Shown: one piece after another, positions 1-7,853 of the stretch
Numbering within the stretch: the first letter of the stretch is position 1
Layout of the letters: the number at the start of each line of letters is the position of its first letter
Assembly: GCA_001873365.1 (NCBI GenBank)
Contig: MNYZ01000063.1
Location: 1 to 51,808 of the forward strand
DNA length: 51,808 bases
Reading direction: 5' to 3'
Source of the DNA: Oscillatoriales cyanobacterium CG2_30_40_61
Lineage (GTDB): Bacteria > Cyanobacteriota > Cyanobacteriia > Cyanobacteriales > Microcoleaceae
Translations under genes and position numbers: made by a program
Notes under the pieces: generated by a model
What the model saw: only the letters and a program-made list of their open reading frames with translations
What the model was told of the DNA's origin: nothing
Databases searched by the model: none

Positions 1-47
1 TCCCCTGCCTCCCCTGCTCCCCCTGCCTCCCCTACTCCCGGCGCTCC
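1..47. other. C-rich window edge downstream of pilJ
   Basis: Low-complexity C/T-rich sequence with imperfect repeats of CCCTGCCTC lies just past the pilJ stop codon. It resembles the short degenerate intergenic repeats seen elsewhere in the window. It is too short to interpret further. Confidence 0.4.
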
Positions 48-3000
48 CTAACCCTTCTCCGAGGAATCAACACGGAAGCGTTCCACCGATGTCAGCAGGT
101 CTCGTGCTACCCCCACCAGTTTAGTTAAGGCACTGGACACCTTTTGGGCTTCGGTAGAAGTTTCTTGGGCACTATGTTCCACCGCTCGCATCACCTGGGC
201 AACGGCCCGGGCGGTTTCGTTTTGTTCCACGGTATCGGCCGTAATTGAACGCACCAGAACGTCAATCCGGTTAGTCACCTGGATAATATCATCCAGGGCT
301 CGTTTAGCTTGTTCGGCCAGACGAGTCCCCTCAATCACCTGTTGATGACCTTGGGACATTGCCATCATCACCGTGTTAGTTTGGCTTTGAATTTGCATCA
401 CGATTTGTTCAATATCCTTTAAGGATTTGGCCGACTTATCCGCTAACTGTCGGACTTCATCGGCAACGATCGCAAATCCCTTACCCGCCTCTCCAGCCCT
501 GGCCGCCTCAATACTAGCGTTTAACGCCAGTAAGTTAGTGCGGGAGGCAATTTGAGAAATCAGCCCCACAATTTTAGAAATTTCTTGAGAAGATTCTCCC
601 AAACGCTTGACTTCTCGGCTAGTTTCTGCTACAGTTTCTCGAATTTTCAGAATCCCCGCCACGGTCATTTGTACCGCTTCCCCGCCTTTGGTTGCTAAGG
701 CCGCCGCCGAGCGAGCCACTTCTTCAGCTTCCCGCGCACTTTCAGCCACCCGTTGAATCGCATCGGTCAGTACCTGTACCGAGTTCAAGGTGGCTGCTAA
801 TTCCTCCGCCTGACGGAAAGCATCTCCAGCCACATCCTTAGCAAAGGTCGCACTATCGGTAGCTCCCTTACTCACCTGACGGGCGGCTTGTTTCACCTGT
901 ACCACAATTTCCCGTAGGTTTTGAATGGTTAAGTTAAAGGAGTCAGCCACCGCCCCCAAAACGTTCGCCGTCACTTCGGCGGTTACGGTTAAATCTCCCC
1001 GGGCTGCTCCTTCCACGTCATCCAAAAGCCGAATCACCTGACGGTGTAAATCATCCCTAGCGTCTTCTTGTTCCTTAGCCTTGCGTTGCGCTTCTCGGGT
1101 AATACTTTGAATAAATTGGGCCGCATGGTTGAATTTAGAAGACATTTTCCCAAACTCATCCTCAGCAAAAACCGTAGCCCGGGCATCTAAGTTCCCCTTA
1201 CTGATAGCATCAAACTGAGCTTGTAAATCCTCTGTAGCCTTAGCAATTTGTTGGGCGCTGATCCGACCTAATCCCCAGGTCGCCAGAAAACTGGTGGCTC
1301 CAGCTACCGTAGTCAGCAGCCATCCGGTGCCTCGCAGATAGTCTACGACTTCGGACTTATTATTCAAGGAAGCAGTACGAGTGGCAACATTAGTAGCCGT
1401 TGCCACTAAAATCAAAGTTACCAGTCCCGTCCCCATCGCCATATATAGGGTTTTACGGTTCAAGGAAGCATTTTCTAAGAACGAGAATGCCCCTTGTTGA
1501 TCGGTAGTTACTATCGTATCCATGGCCTCTACCCCATCGGAGCCCAGGGCAGTTACAGCCGAGGCGGCGTAAGCTGTATTGAAAATATCATCATCCTGAA
1601 TAGCTGAACTATCACTATCGAGGGTGTTAGTCCCGGTGTTGCCCCCAAATTTACTATCAACGTTACTAAAATCTGAATCAACGTACAGATCACGATCACC
1701 ACTTTGGGTGATCCCAAAATCCCCAGTATCATCAAATTCTTCAAAATCATCGAGGAAATCATTGGGGGTTTCGCTTATCCCCTTGCCATTTTGGGAACGG
1801 TCTTGGGTGTAATGGAGTCCGGCCGTGACATCAAAGGAATCTCCAAAGGTATCTTCATCATCTAAGGGATCAAGATCAAAACTGTTGGGAATATCCGTCG
1901 CATCAAAAACCCCATCATCGGGTTCCTCATCGTCTTCGCCATCGACATAATTGGAACTGAAAGCACCATTGAGACCCGATAGCGGGCCAGAGTCGTCGGC
2001 ATCGGAAAAATAGGTATTAGCCGCGTTATTGGTTAATAGTGTTTCTTCTTCGCTGCTTTCTTCAGTCTCTGTGAACCTATAGTTAGCCGTCATGTTAAGA
2101 ACGTCCGGGGGTAGAGGAGCGGAATCATCGGCATCATCAACGAAGGGTTGATCAGGAAAACTAAACGCTAAATCCAGATCGGGGTCAAACTCATCTTCCT
2201 GAAATAGTGGAGTTTCTTGTGCAGGCACAAACCCATTCTGGGATGGGGGTTGATCACTAACAAACTCCTGGGCAGAATCCGCTGCATCTTCTAGCGGTGC
2301 AAAAATATCATCGAGTTCTGCTTCAAAATTTGAGGAATTCGTCACCCCCGTATCGGCCAAGGGAGAGGGCCGATCACTAGCACCGTTGAATTCTCTTTGA
2401 TCTCTGAAGTGGGATTCCTGGGCGTCTGGATCGTTTTCCTCCCCGATTTGATCATCATCCAAGCTCTCGAAGTCTAGGAACTGGGTCGGTTCAGACAAAT
2501 AATCTGAGGATGATCCATTCAGGGCGACCGGGGGTTGGGCTGGCTCGGGTTGATCTTCCGAGTCTAGGGTTGGGGAATCAAGCCAATCTTGTAATAAATC
2601 ATCGTCGCCAGAAAATAGATCCCCACTTAACTGTTCAAGATCACTGGCGCTCGATTCCTCGGTGGCAACATTTGGATCAAGCAGTAGTTGATCTTCTTCG
2701 AGTGTAAACGGATCGGCCTCTAATTCGGTGAAAGCATTTTCCGGGTCTAGGGGGTTTAAAATTTCTGTGCCTTCGTCTAGGTCATCCCCAGAAGCAAAAG
2801 GATTATCATGGTTAAAGTTGGGGGTGGATTGACTGCCATTGGAATCTAAAGGCTCGGATTCATCTTCTAAATACTCCAACTCTAAACCCATGGAAATATC
2901 CAGATCAGAAGCAGATACATCCAAGTCAGCATCGTTTAATTCTAGGAAATCAAAGTGATCATCGGGCAAATCATTAACATCATTGAGATCTTCCCCGTGG

Positions 3001-3548
3001 TTTGACCCATTCATGCCCTGATGATCCCCGGAGTGAGTGGGATTGCCATTCACAGATCCTAAGTCTAAATTAGAGTTTAAGGGATCAGGGGAGGATGTGC
3101 CATGGGCTGAACCATTGCTTTCTTCTGAGAGCCAGTCTAAATCTTGGGTGAAATCAACGTCCTCCCCATCGATGTCTTCGTCCACCAAAGCCTGAAAAAT
3201 TGCTTGGGAATCGGGGTGATCATCCAAATTATCCAGGGGAGAATCATCGAAAGTATCTGGCGGGGACTCGAGTAAATATTGGTCTGTATCGGCTAAGGCT
3301 TGATGGGCTTGTTCGAGTAATTCGGAGTCATGGGTCAAGTTGATCACCGCCTCATACTGCTCACGGGCGACATCATACTGTTGCAACCCATAGCCATAGA
3401 TATGACCACACAGAAGACGGGCTGATGGATTTTCTGGATATTCGGCGAGCAGTTGATAAACCAACGCCGCTGCTTGTTCGTAATTCCCCTGACAGTATGC
3501 TTCCTCGGTCTGCTGATACTCTTGTAGGAAGTCTGTACTTGTTGCCAT
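48..3548 (-). CDS. pilJ: PilJ-like methyl-accepting chemotaxis protein
   Basis: Membrane chemoreceptor of a Pil-type chemosensory system, expected to control a CheA kinase through the neighbouring CheW protein. Residues 1-90 look like a TPR-type helical repeat. Residues about 100-690 are a very acidic, D/E/S/N-rich, probably disordered stretch. Two hydrophobic segments lie near 698-717 and 740-760. A HAMP region with the sequence DEFGKMSSKF follows, and the conserved signalling hairpin (about 989-1048, with NLLALNASIEAARAGEAGKG) is intact. There are no GAF/phytochrome domains, which argues for PilJ or HmpD rather than PixJ. The reading frame is open throughout and the ATG at 3548 fits the TPR start. 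It is the last gene of a minus-strand operon in this window. Confidence 0.88.
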   Translation of the reverse strand: MATSTDFLQEYQQTEEAYCQGNYEQAAALVYQLLAEYPENPSARLLCGHIYGYGLQQYDVAREQYEAVINLTHDSELLEQAHQALADTDQYLLESPPDTFDDSPLDNLDDHPDSQAIFQALVDEDIDGEDVDFTQDLDWLSEESNGSAHGTSSPDPLNSNLDLGSVNGNPTHSGDHQGMNGSNHGEDLNDVNDLPDDHFDFLELNDADLDVSASDLDISMGLELEYLEDESEPLDSNGSQSTPNFNHDNPFASGDDLDEGTEILNPLDPENAFTELEADPFTLEEDQLLLDPNVATEESSASDLEQLSGDLFSGDDDLLQDWLDSPTLDSEDQPEPAQPPVALNGSSSDYLSEPTQFLDFESLDDDQIGEENDPDAQESHFRDQREFNGASDRPSPLADTGVTNSSNFEAELDDIFAPLEDAADSAQEFVSDQPPSQNGFVPAQETPLFQEDEFDPDLDLAFSFPDQPFVDDADDSAPLPPDVLNMTANYRFTETEESSEEETLLTNNAANTYFSDADDSGPLSGLNGAFSSNYVDGEDDEEPDDGVFDATDIPNSFDLDPLDDEDTFGDSFDVTAGLHYTQDRSQNGKGISETPNDFLDDFEEFDDTGDFGITQSGDRDLYVDSDFSNVDSKFGGNTGTNTLDSDSSAIQDDDIFNTAYAASAVTALGSDGVEAMDTIVTTDQQGAFSFLENASLNRKTLYMAMGTGLVTLILVATATNVATRTASLNNKSEVVDYLRGTGWLLTTVAGATSFLATWGLGRISAQQIAKATEDLQAQFDAISKGNLDARATVFAEDEFGKMSSKFNHAAQFIQSITREAQRKAKEQEDARDDLHRQVIRLLDDVEGAARGDLTVTAEVTANVLGAVADSFNLTIQNLREIVVQVKQAARQVSKGATDSATFAKDVAGDAFRQAEELAATLNSVQVLTDAIQRVAESAREAEEVARSAAALATKGGEAVQMTVAGILKIRETVAETSREVKRLGESSQEISKIVGLISQIASRTNLLALNASIEAARAGEAGKGFAIVADEVRQLADKSAKSLKDIEQIVMQIQSQTNTVMMAMSQGHQQVIEGTRLAEQAKRALDDIIQVTNRIDVLVRSITADTVEQNETARAVAQVMRAVEHSAQETSTEAQKVSSALTKLVGVARDLLTSVERFRVDSSEKG

Positions 3549-3731
3549 GAGCGATTCCCCTTTTGACTTTAACGTTTAGTGTTGCTTGTGCTTAATAGTT
3601 AAGATTTCAATTTAAGAACACGGATTATAACGGTGTAACCCGGTCTGTATTAGACGCTTTAGCTTAAACAGTTTTATAATTTGAGAGTCGGTTTCCTCAA
3701 CGGTTATGGGACGAACCCGGTCGGTGACAGG

Positions 3732-4256
3732 TCAAGTTGCCCAACGAGCCGATCGCAGAATTGCTATTTGGTCTAAAAGTCGCAGGACGCTGTTATCCTT
3801 TCCAACTTGCCACTCTCCTTTGATAAAAGGAGCCATACTATCGCTGACTTGGGTGGGCATTTGCATTTTATCAGGGTCAAGCCATGCCATGTCATTGACT
3901 TGATCAACTGCTAATCCTAATATAATGTCTTGATCTTCAACGGCAATCACATGGATCTCGGTTCGATCCGTATTCAGGGGAGTTGAATCCCCTAAAAATT
4001 GGCCTAAATCAGCGACCCAAATCACTCGACCCCTAAGATTGAAGGTTCCCAGCAATAGGGGGGAAACGTTAGGAATCGGAGTCATCCGGTCTGGGGATTG
4101 AAATAATACCTCCCGAATCCCGATGGCGGGAAGGGCAAATTCATCCCCCGAAGGGACACAAAAGCGGAGATGGGGTTCGCCTTCGGGGGTTGCCAGTTCT
4201 TGAAATTCTGGACTGTCTGTTCCTTGCTCGGTTAAAAAATCAGAATTCCCAACCAT
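3732..4256 (-). CDS. pilI: CheW-like adaptor (PilI)
   Basis: A 174-residue CheW-domain protein expected to couple the PilJ receptor to a CheA-type kinase. The CheW fold spans about residues 28-170 and includes the typical segment LLGTFNLRGRVIWVADLG. A short N-terminal tail precedes the fold. The gene sits 13 bp after the pilH stop codon and about 180 bp before pilJ, in the same order as pilG-pilH-pilI-pilJ of Synechocystis and hmpA-D of Nostoc. PilI is preferred over PixI because the neighbouring receptor lacks GAF domains. Confidence 0.87.
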   Translation of the reverse strand: MVGNSDFLTEQGTDSPEFQELATPEGEPHLRFCVPSGDEFALPAIGIREVLFQSPDRMTPIPNVSPLLLGTFNLRGRVIWVADLGQFLGDSTPLNTDRTEIHVIAVEDQDIILGLAVDQVNDMAWLDPDKMQMPTQVSDSMAPFIKGEWQVGKDNSVLRLLDQIAILRSARWAT

Positions 4257-4269
4257 GGTTATTTTTCAC

Positions 4270-4635
4270 CTATCCTCTAAGTAGTTGTTTGACGGTTCCG
4301 ACTAATTCCTCGGGTTGAAAGGGTTTAGCTATATAGGCATCGGCCCCTTGTTTCATACCCCAATAGCGGTCAAATTCTTCCCCCTTAGAAGAACACATCA
4401 CAATGGCGATATGGCGGGTTTTGGGATCGGATTTCAGGCGACGACAGAGTTCATAGCCGTTCATCCTGGGCATGACAATATCGAGTACCATTAAATCGGG
4501 ACGTTTTTTTTGCACTTCTTCAAGTGCTTCCACACCGTCGGTGGCGATACTGACCTGTAGCCCATTTTGCTTGAGCAAACTACAAATCATCTCCCGTTGA
4601 GTGACACTATCTTCGACAACCATAACTGTATTCAT
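4270..4635 (-). CDS. pilH: CheY-like response regulator (PilH)
   Basis: A single receiver domain of 121 residues with no output domain, the normal form of the CheY/PilH shuttle protein. The acidic pocket (E8, D9), the phospho-acceptor D52 in LMVLDIVMP, and K104 in the AKPF motif are all present. It lies between the PATAN regulator and pilI, with a 13-bp gap to pilI. It probably receives phosphate from the off-window CheA homologue and tunes pilus motors. Confidence 0.9.
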   Translation of the reverse strand: MNTVMVVEDSVTQREMICSLLKQNGLQVSIATDGVEALEEVQKKRPDLMVLDIVMPRMNGYELCRRLKSDPKTRHIAIVMCSSKGEEFDRYWGMKQGADAYIAKPFQPEELVGTVKQLLRG

Positions 4636-4863
4636 TTTTCTTCTCCCTTAGAAACTCCTAAATTACCTGTAGTCAGGTTGGCGGTTAGAGTCCAAGTGAA
4701 ACGGGGTTTATGCTGCATTACAAATTTATCGTAGAGTGTAATAAAACCTAGGCATCTGAAAAGACGTGATTCTGTTTCGATTATACGTGAATAGTACGGG
4801 AGCTTGATAGCCCCGTCTCTTTACTCAATCGCTCAATAAGAGGATGAACCTGGCGATATTCAA
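4636..4863. other. Intergenic gap between pilG and pilH
   Basis: 228 bp between the PATAN regulator and pilH. No ORF or clear hairpin is visible. The length allows a separate promoter for pilH-pilI-pilJ, but no convincing -35/-10 pair could be assigned. Confidence 0.4.
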
Positions 4864-6099
4864 TCAAAGGGTTTCTAACTCGGTCATAAATTCATCTTCT
4901 AAATCTATATTAATCCCAGGATCTATTGTTTTACCTGGCCCAATATAGGTTTCCACTAATGTTAATAATTCAGCATCTCCAAAGGGTTTTGTTAGGTAGT
5001 TGGTTGCTCGAACCATCCTAGCTTTGAGTCGATCAATAAATCCATCAATTCCTGTTAACATAACGATCGGAGTTTGACGAAAAGCCGTAGAATTTCTTAA
5101 CATGGCACAGATTTCATACCCATTCAATTCAGGCATGGCAATGTCACATAAAATTAAATCGGGTTTAAGCTGAAATACTAAACTTAATGCTTTTAATGGA
5201 TTGCCAATTGCTGTCGCTTCATATCCCTGTTCTCTTAAAATAATTTCAACGGTTTCTCTAATCACTAAATCATCATCAATACACACAATTCTCGGAGTTC
5301 GATTCCGATCATTTAAGGGTTCTGGCACGTTAAAAATATTTTCAGTATGGACGGCTAAAAGTTGTACAAGTCCCTGTTGTACAAAGGGATAAATAGCTTT
5401 CGCCACCGTGACAATATCTCGGTGCAAGTAACGGGAGATTTGACGAATTGAGGTTTGACCATCAGCCCATTGATTTAGGCTTTCAAAAACTTTTGGTCGG
5501 ACTGTTTTTTGTAATTTTGATCGATCTGTGATTAAGGGGCATTGGTTCGGGGAAGTAATATGGGGATGGAATTTTTTCCATTCTTGAACTTGTTTGAAAA
5601 TATCGGCTAATAAGGGACTAATTTCTAAAGTCACTAATTGGGGGGCTAATCCCGATCCCATTTCAAAAATAAAAGCACCTTGATGTAAACTGAGCAGATC
5701 AAATAAAGTTTCTTGAACCATACAATGAACAATATTTCGGGCGATATTGGGGGTAATCACTTGATTTTCCAACAACACCCATAAATATCCATATTCTGGA
5801 GCATTAACCGATGTGATCGAAGGAACTTCTAACTCGCAAAGTACGGTTTCAGCTTGATAGCGCCGTAAATAATCCCGTAACCTTTGCAGGCTGCCTTCGC
5901 TTTGGCCCGCATAGACAATGCGACCATTCCACGAAAACACTAACCAACATTGTCCCGTGAGATAACTGGGATGGCGTTCCATTTCCGTCGTACCACAGGA
6001 TGAACTGTAAGCTTCTACCATGAGTTCTCCCGTCCTCTGGCCAAGCTCAATCAGTTGTAAAAGACTGCGAATATCAATTTCGTTTAAAGAGCCTTGCAT
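4864..6099 (-). CDS. pilG: PATAN-domain (PatA-like) response regulator (PilG)
   Basis: A 411-residue PatA-family regulator. The N-terminal PATAN/DUF4388-type region (about 1-250) opens with LNEIDIRSLLQLIELGQRTG, the usual start of this domain. The C-terminal receiver domain (about 269-387) keeps D275-D277, phospho-acceptor D319 in LILCDIAMPELNGYE, and K371 in TKPFG. In cyanobacterial Pil/Pix/Hmp systems this gene heads the operon, as here. PATAN regulators affect the direction of phototaxis by acting on pilus motors; that role here is inferred from family and position. Confidence 0.86.
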   Translation of the reverse strand: MQGSLNEIDIRSLLQLIELGQRTGELMVEAYSSSCGTTEMERHPSYLTGQCWLVFSWNGRIVYAGQSEGSLQRLRDYLRRYQAETVLCELEVPSITSVNAPEYGYLWVLLENQVITPNIARNIVHCMVQETLFDLLSLHQGAFIFEMGSGLAPQLVTLEISPLLADIFKQVQEWKKFHPHITSPNQCPLITDRSKLQKTVRPKVFESLNQWADGQTSIRQISRYLHRDIVTVAKAIYPFVQQGLVQLLAVHTENIFNVPEPLNDRNRTPRIVCIDDDLVIRETVEIILREQGYEATAIGNPLKALSLVFQLKPDLILCDIAMPELNGYEICAMLRNSTAFRQTPIVMLTGIDGFIDRLKARMVRATNYLTKPFGDAELLTLVETYIGPGKTIDPGINIDLEDEFMTELETL

Positions 6100-6446
6100 T
6101 TAGCAAGTTGCCTCCGGCAAATCAGTTTCAGTTTATATATAGCAGGGAACATTCCCCGCATCCAAACAGCTTTTAGCCAAAATTCCACGGTTAGTTATCT
6201 TTTCGGTTCAATTCATAGAGCCAAGAGGCTCCTAGTGCTGTCATAATGCCGGCTGTCAGAAAACAGAACTCACATTGAGCATACCAGTTGCCAGTAACTT
6301 ATGGTGAATCAGTGCAAAAATTAGGGAATATGGGCTGGGAATCTAGTCAAAAGTTCCTTGAGGTGTTAACTTTTATGAACGCCCTGTGGAAATAAATTCC
6401 AACTCTGACCGCGTAAACTGTTCATCCCTCAGGATTTTCAAGTAAA
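6100..6446. other. Divergent intergenic region, pilG / SGNH hydrolase
   Basis: 347 bp that must hold promoters for the pil operon (leftward) and the SGNH hydrolase (rightward). I see one short hairpin (GAGCC/GGCTC near 6218-6231) and no convincing ORF, RNA gene or repeat. Confidence 0.4.
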
Positions 6447-7142
6447 ATGCAAGCAGCGATAAATCCAATCTTCGCCAATTTGTCCGTTGTTCCCCAACGT
6501 CAACCCCTGAAAGTAGTGGTTTTAGGAGATAGTCTCGTCTATGGGTTTGGTGATCCTGAAGGAGGCGGTTGGGTGGAACGACTGCGGCGTCAATGGATGT
6601 CACCGGATTCCCTGGGCCCAATTCTCTACAATTTGGGGGTACGGGGAAATCGGGTGCTTCAAGTTGGCGATCGCCTCGAACAAGAATTGCGCCATCGGGG
6701 AGAATTACGCAACCGTTTACCGGATGTAAGTATTTTTTCGGTGGGATTAAATGATTCAGCCCGGGTACAATCCTTTGAAGGTCGCAATTACACGGAATTT
6801 ACTCATTTTGAAACTACCTTAGATCATTTATTAGATCAAGCTCAAAAAATGTGTCAAGTTCTGTTTGTGGGAATGATTCCGGTTGATGAAAGTAAAATGC
6901 CCTTTCAAGGTTGTTTATATTACACCTTAGCTGATCAATTTCGCTACAAAGATGCCACTCGTCTCGCCTGTTTAGAACGCGATATTCCCTATTTGGATTT
7001 ATTAGAATTGTGGCTAGATCGGGGGGAACATTGGTGGAAATCTCGGTTATGTTCCGATGGTTTGCACCCTAATGTGGCCGGATACGAAGCATTATTACAG
7101 GATATTGGCCAATGGGAACCTATCCAGAAATTAGCCGATTAA
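6447..7142 (+). CDS. SGNH/GDSL-family hydrolase
   Basis: A 231-residue esterase/lipase-type hydrolase. Block I is VVLGDSLVYGFG with catalytic S29, block II gives G67 (GVRGN), block III gives N102 (VGLNDS), and block V gives D204 and H207 (SDGLHPN). All catalytic and oxyanion residues of the SGNH fold are therefore present. No signal peptide is seen, so it is probably cytoplasmic. The natural substrate cannot be told from sequence; acyl-ester hydrolysis of the TesA/lysophospholipase type is the family norm. The gene is monocistronic and faces a heptamer repeat tract. Confidence 0.85.
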   Translation: MQAAINPIFANLSVVPQRQPLKVVVLGDSLVYGFGDPEGGGWVERLRRQWMSPDSLGPILYNLGVRGNRVLQVGDRLEQELRHRGELRNRLPDVSIFSVGLNDSARVQSFEGRNYTEFTHFETTLDHLLDQAQKMCQVLFVGMIPVDESKMPFQGCLYYTLADQFRYKDATRLACLERDIPYLDLLELWLDRGEHWWKSRLCSDGLHPNVAGYEALLQDIGQWEPIQKLAD

Positions 7143-7174
7143 TCCAGGGACTCGAGGGATAAACTCTTTCCCCC

Positions 7175-7271
7175 CTATTACCTATTACCTATTACCTATT
7201 ACCTATTACCTATTACCTATTACCTATTCCCTGTTCCCTGTCCCTGTTCCCTGTCCCCTATTCCCTATTCC
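7175..7271. repeat. Heptanucleotide tandem repeat tract
   Basis: Seven perfect copies of CTATTAC (7175-7223) pass into variants CTATTCC and CTGTTCC up to about 7271. It sits between the convergent stop codons of the SGNH hydrolase and the acetyltransferase. It matches the heptameric short tandemly repeated repetitive (STRR) class known from cyanobacteria. Confidence 0.85.
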
Positions 7272-7274
7272 CCC

Positions 7275-7853
7275 TTATAACTTCCGAATCACCCGACAAG
7301 GATTCCCTGCGGCTAGAACCCTAGGGGGAATATTATCAACTACCACACTTCCTGCACCAATGGTGGTGTTATCACCAATTTCTACCCCTGGACAGATAAT
7401 TGCACCGCCGCCAATCCAAACATTATCACCAATTTTAATTGGTGCTGCTAATTCTTTTCCAGTGAGGCGTAATTCGGGATCAATTGGATGGTAAGCTGCA
7501 TAAATTTGAACATTGGGAGCTAGTAAAACATTATCCCCAATTTCAACATAATTGCAATCTAAAATTATACAATTAAAGTTCATATAAACGTTATTCCCCA
7601 GTTTAATATAACAGCCATAATCACAATAAAATGGGGGAGTGATGAACAGATTATTTCCGATTTTATCGAATAATTCCAAGAGAATCAGTTGACGAGTTTC
7701 TAACTCATCTTCTGTGGTACTGTTGTATAAACGAGTCAGTTTAGAAGCGCGTTTACGTCCTAAAACTAACTCGGGATCGTTACCGAGATATAATTCTCCC
7801 GCCAGCATTTTTTCCTGTTCGGTTTTGGGTATATTATCCATACTAATCAGCAT
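7275..7853 (-). CDS. Hexapeptide-repeat O-acetyltransferase (maltose/galactoside type)
   Basis: A 192-residue acetyl-CoA-dependent acetyltransferase with a left-handed beta-helix. The N-terminal MLAGELYLGNDPEL matches the maltose/nodulation acetyltransferase N-terminal helix. Hexapeptide repeats span about 75-185, the catalytic histidine lies in AAYHPID, and the C-terminal segment GNPCRVIRKL is typical. The first ATG overlaps the end of the upstream nSTAND gene by 11 bp; an alternative ATG at 7841 would remove the overlap. The overlap suggests co-translation with the ATPase, which is an unusual pairing. The acceptor sugar is not predictable. Confidence 0.86.
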   Translation of the reverse strand: MLISMDNIPKTEQEKMLAGELYLGNDPELVLGRKRASKLTRLYNSTTEDELETRQLILLELFDKIGNNLFITPPFYCDYGCYIKLGNNVYMNFNCIILDCNYVEIGDNVLLAPNVQIYAAYHPIDPELRLTGKELAAPIKIGDNVWIGGGAIICPGVEIGDNTTIGAGSVVVDNIPPRVLAAGNPCRVIRKL

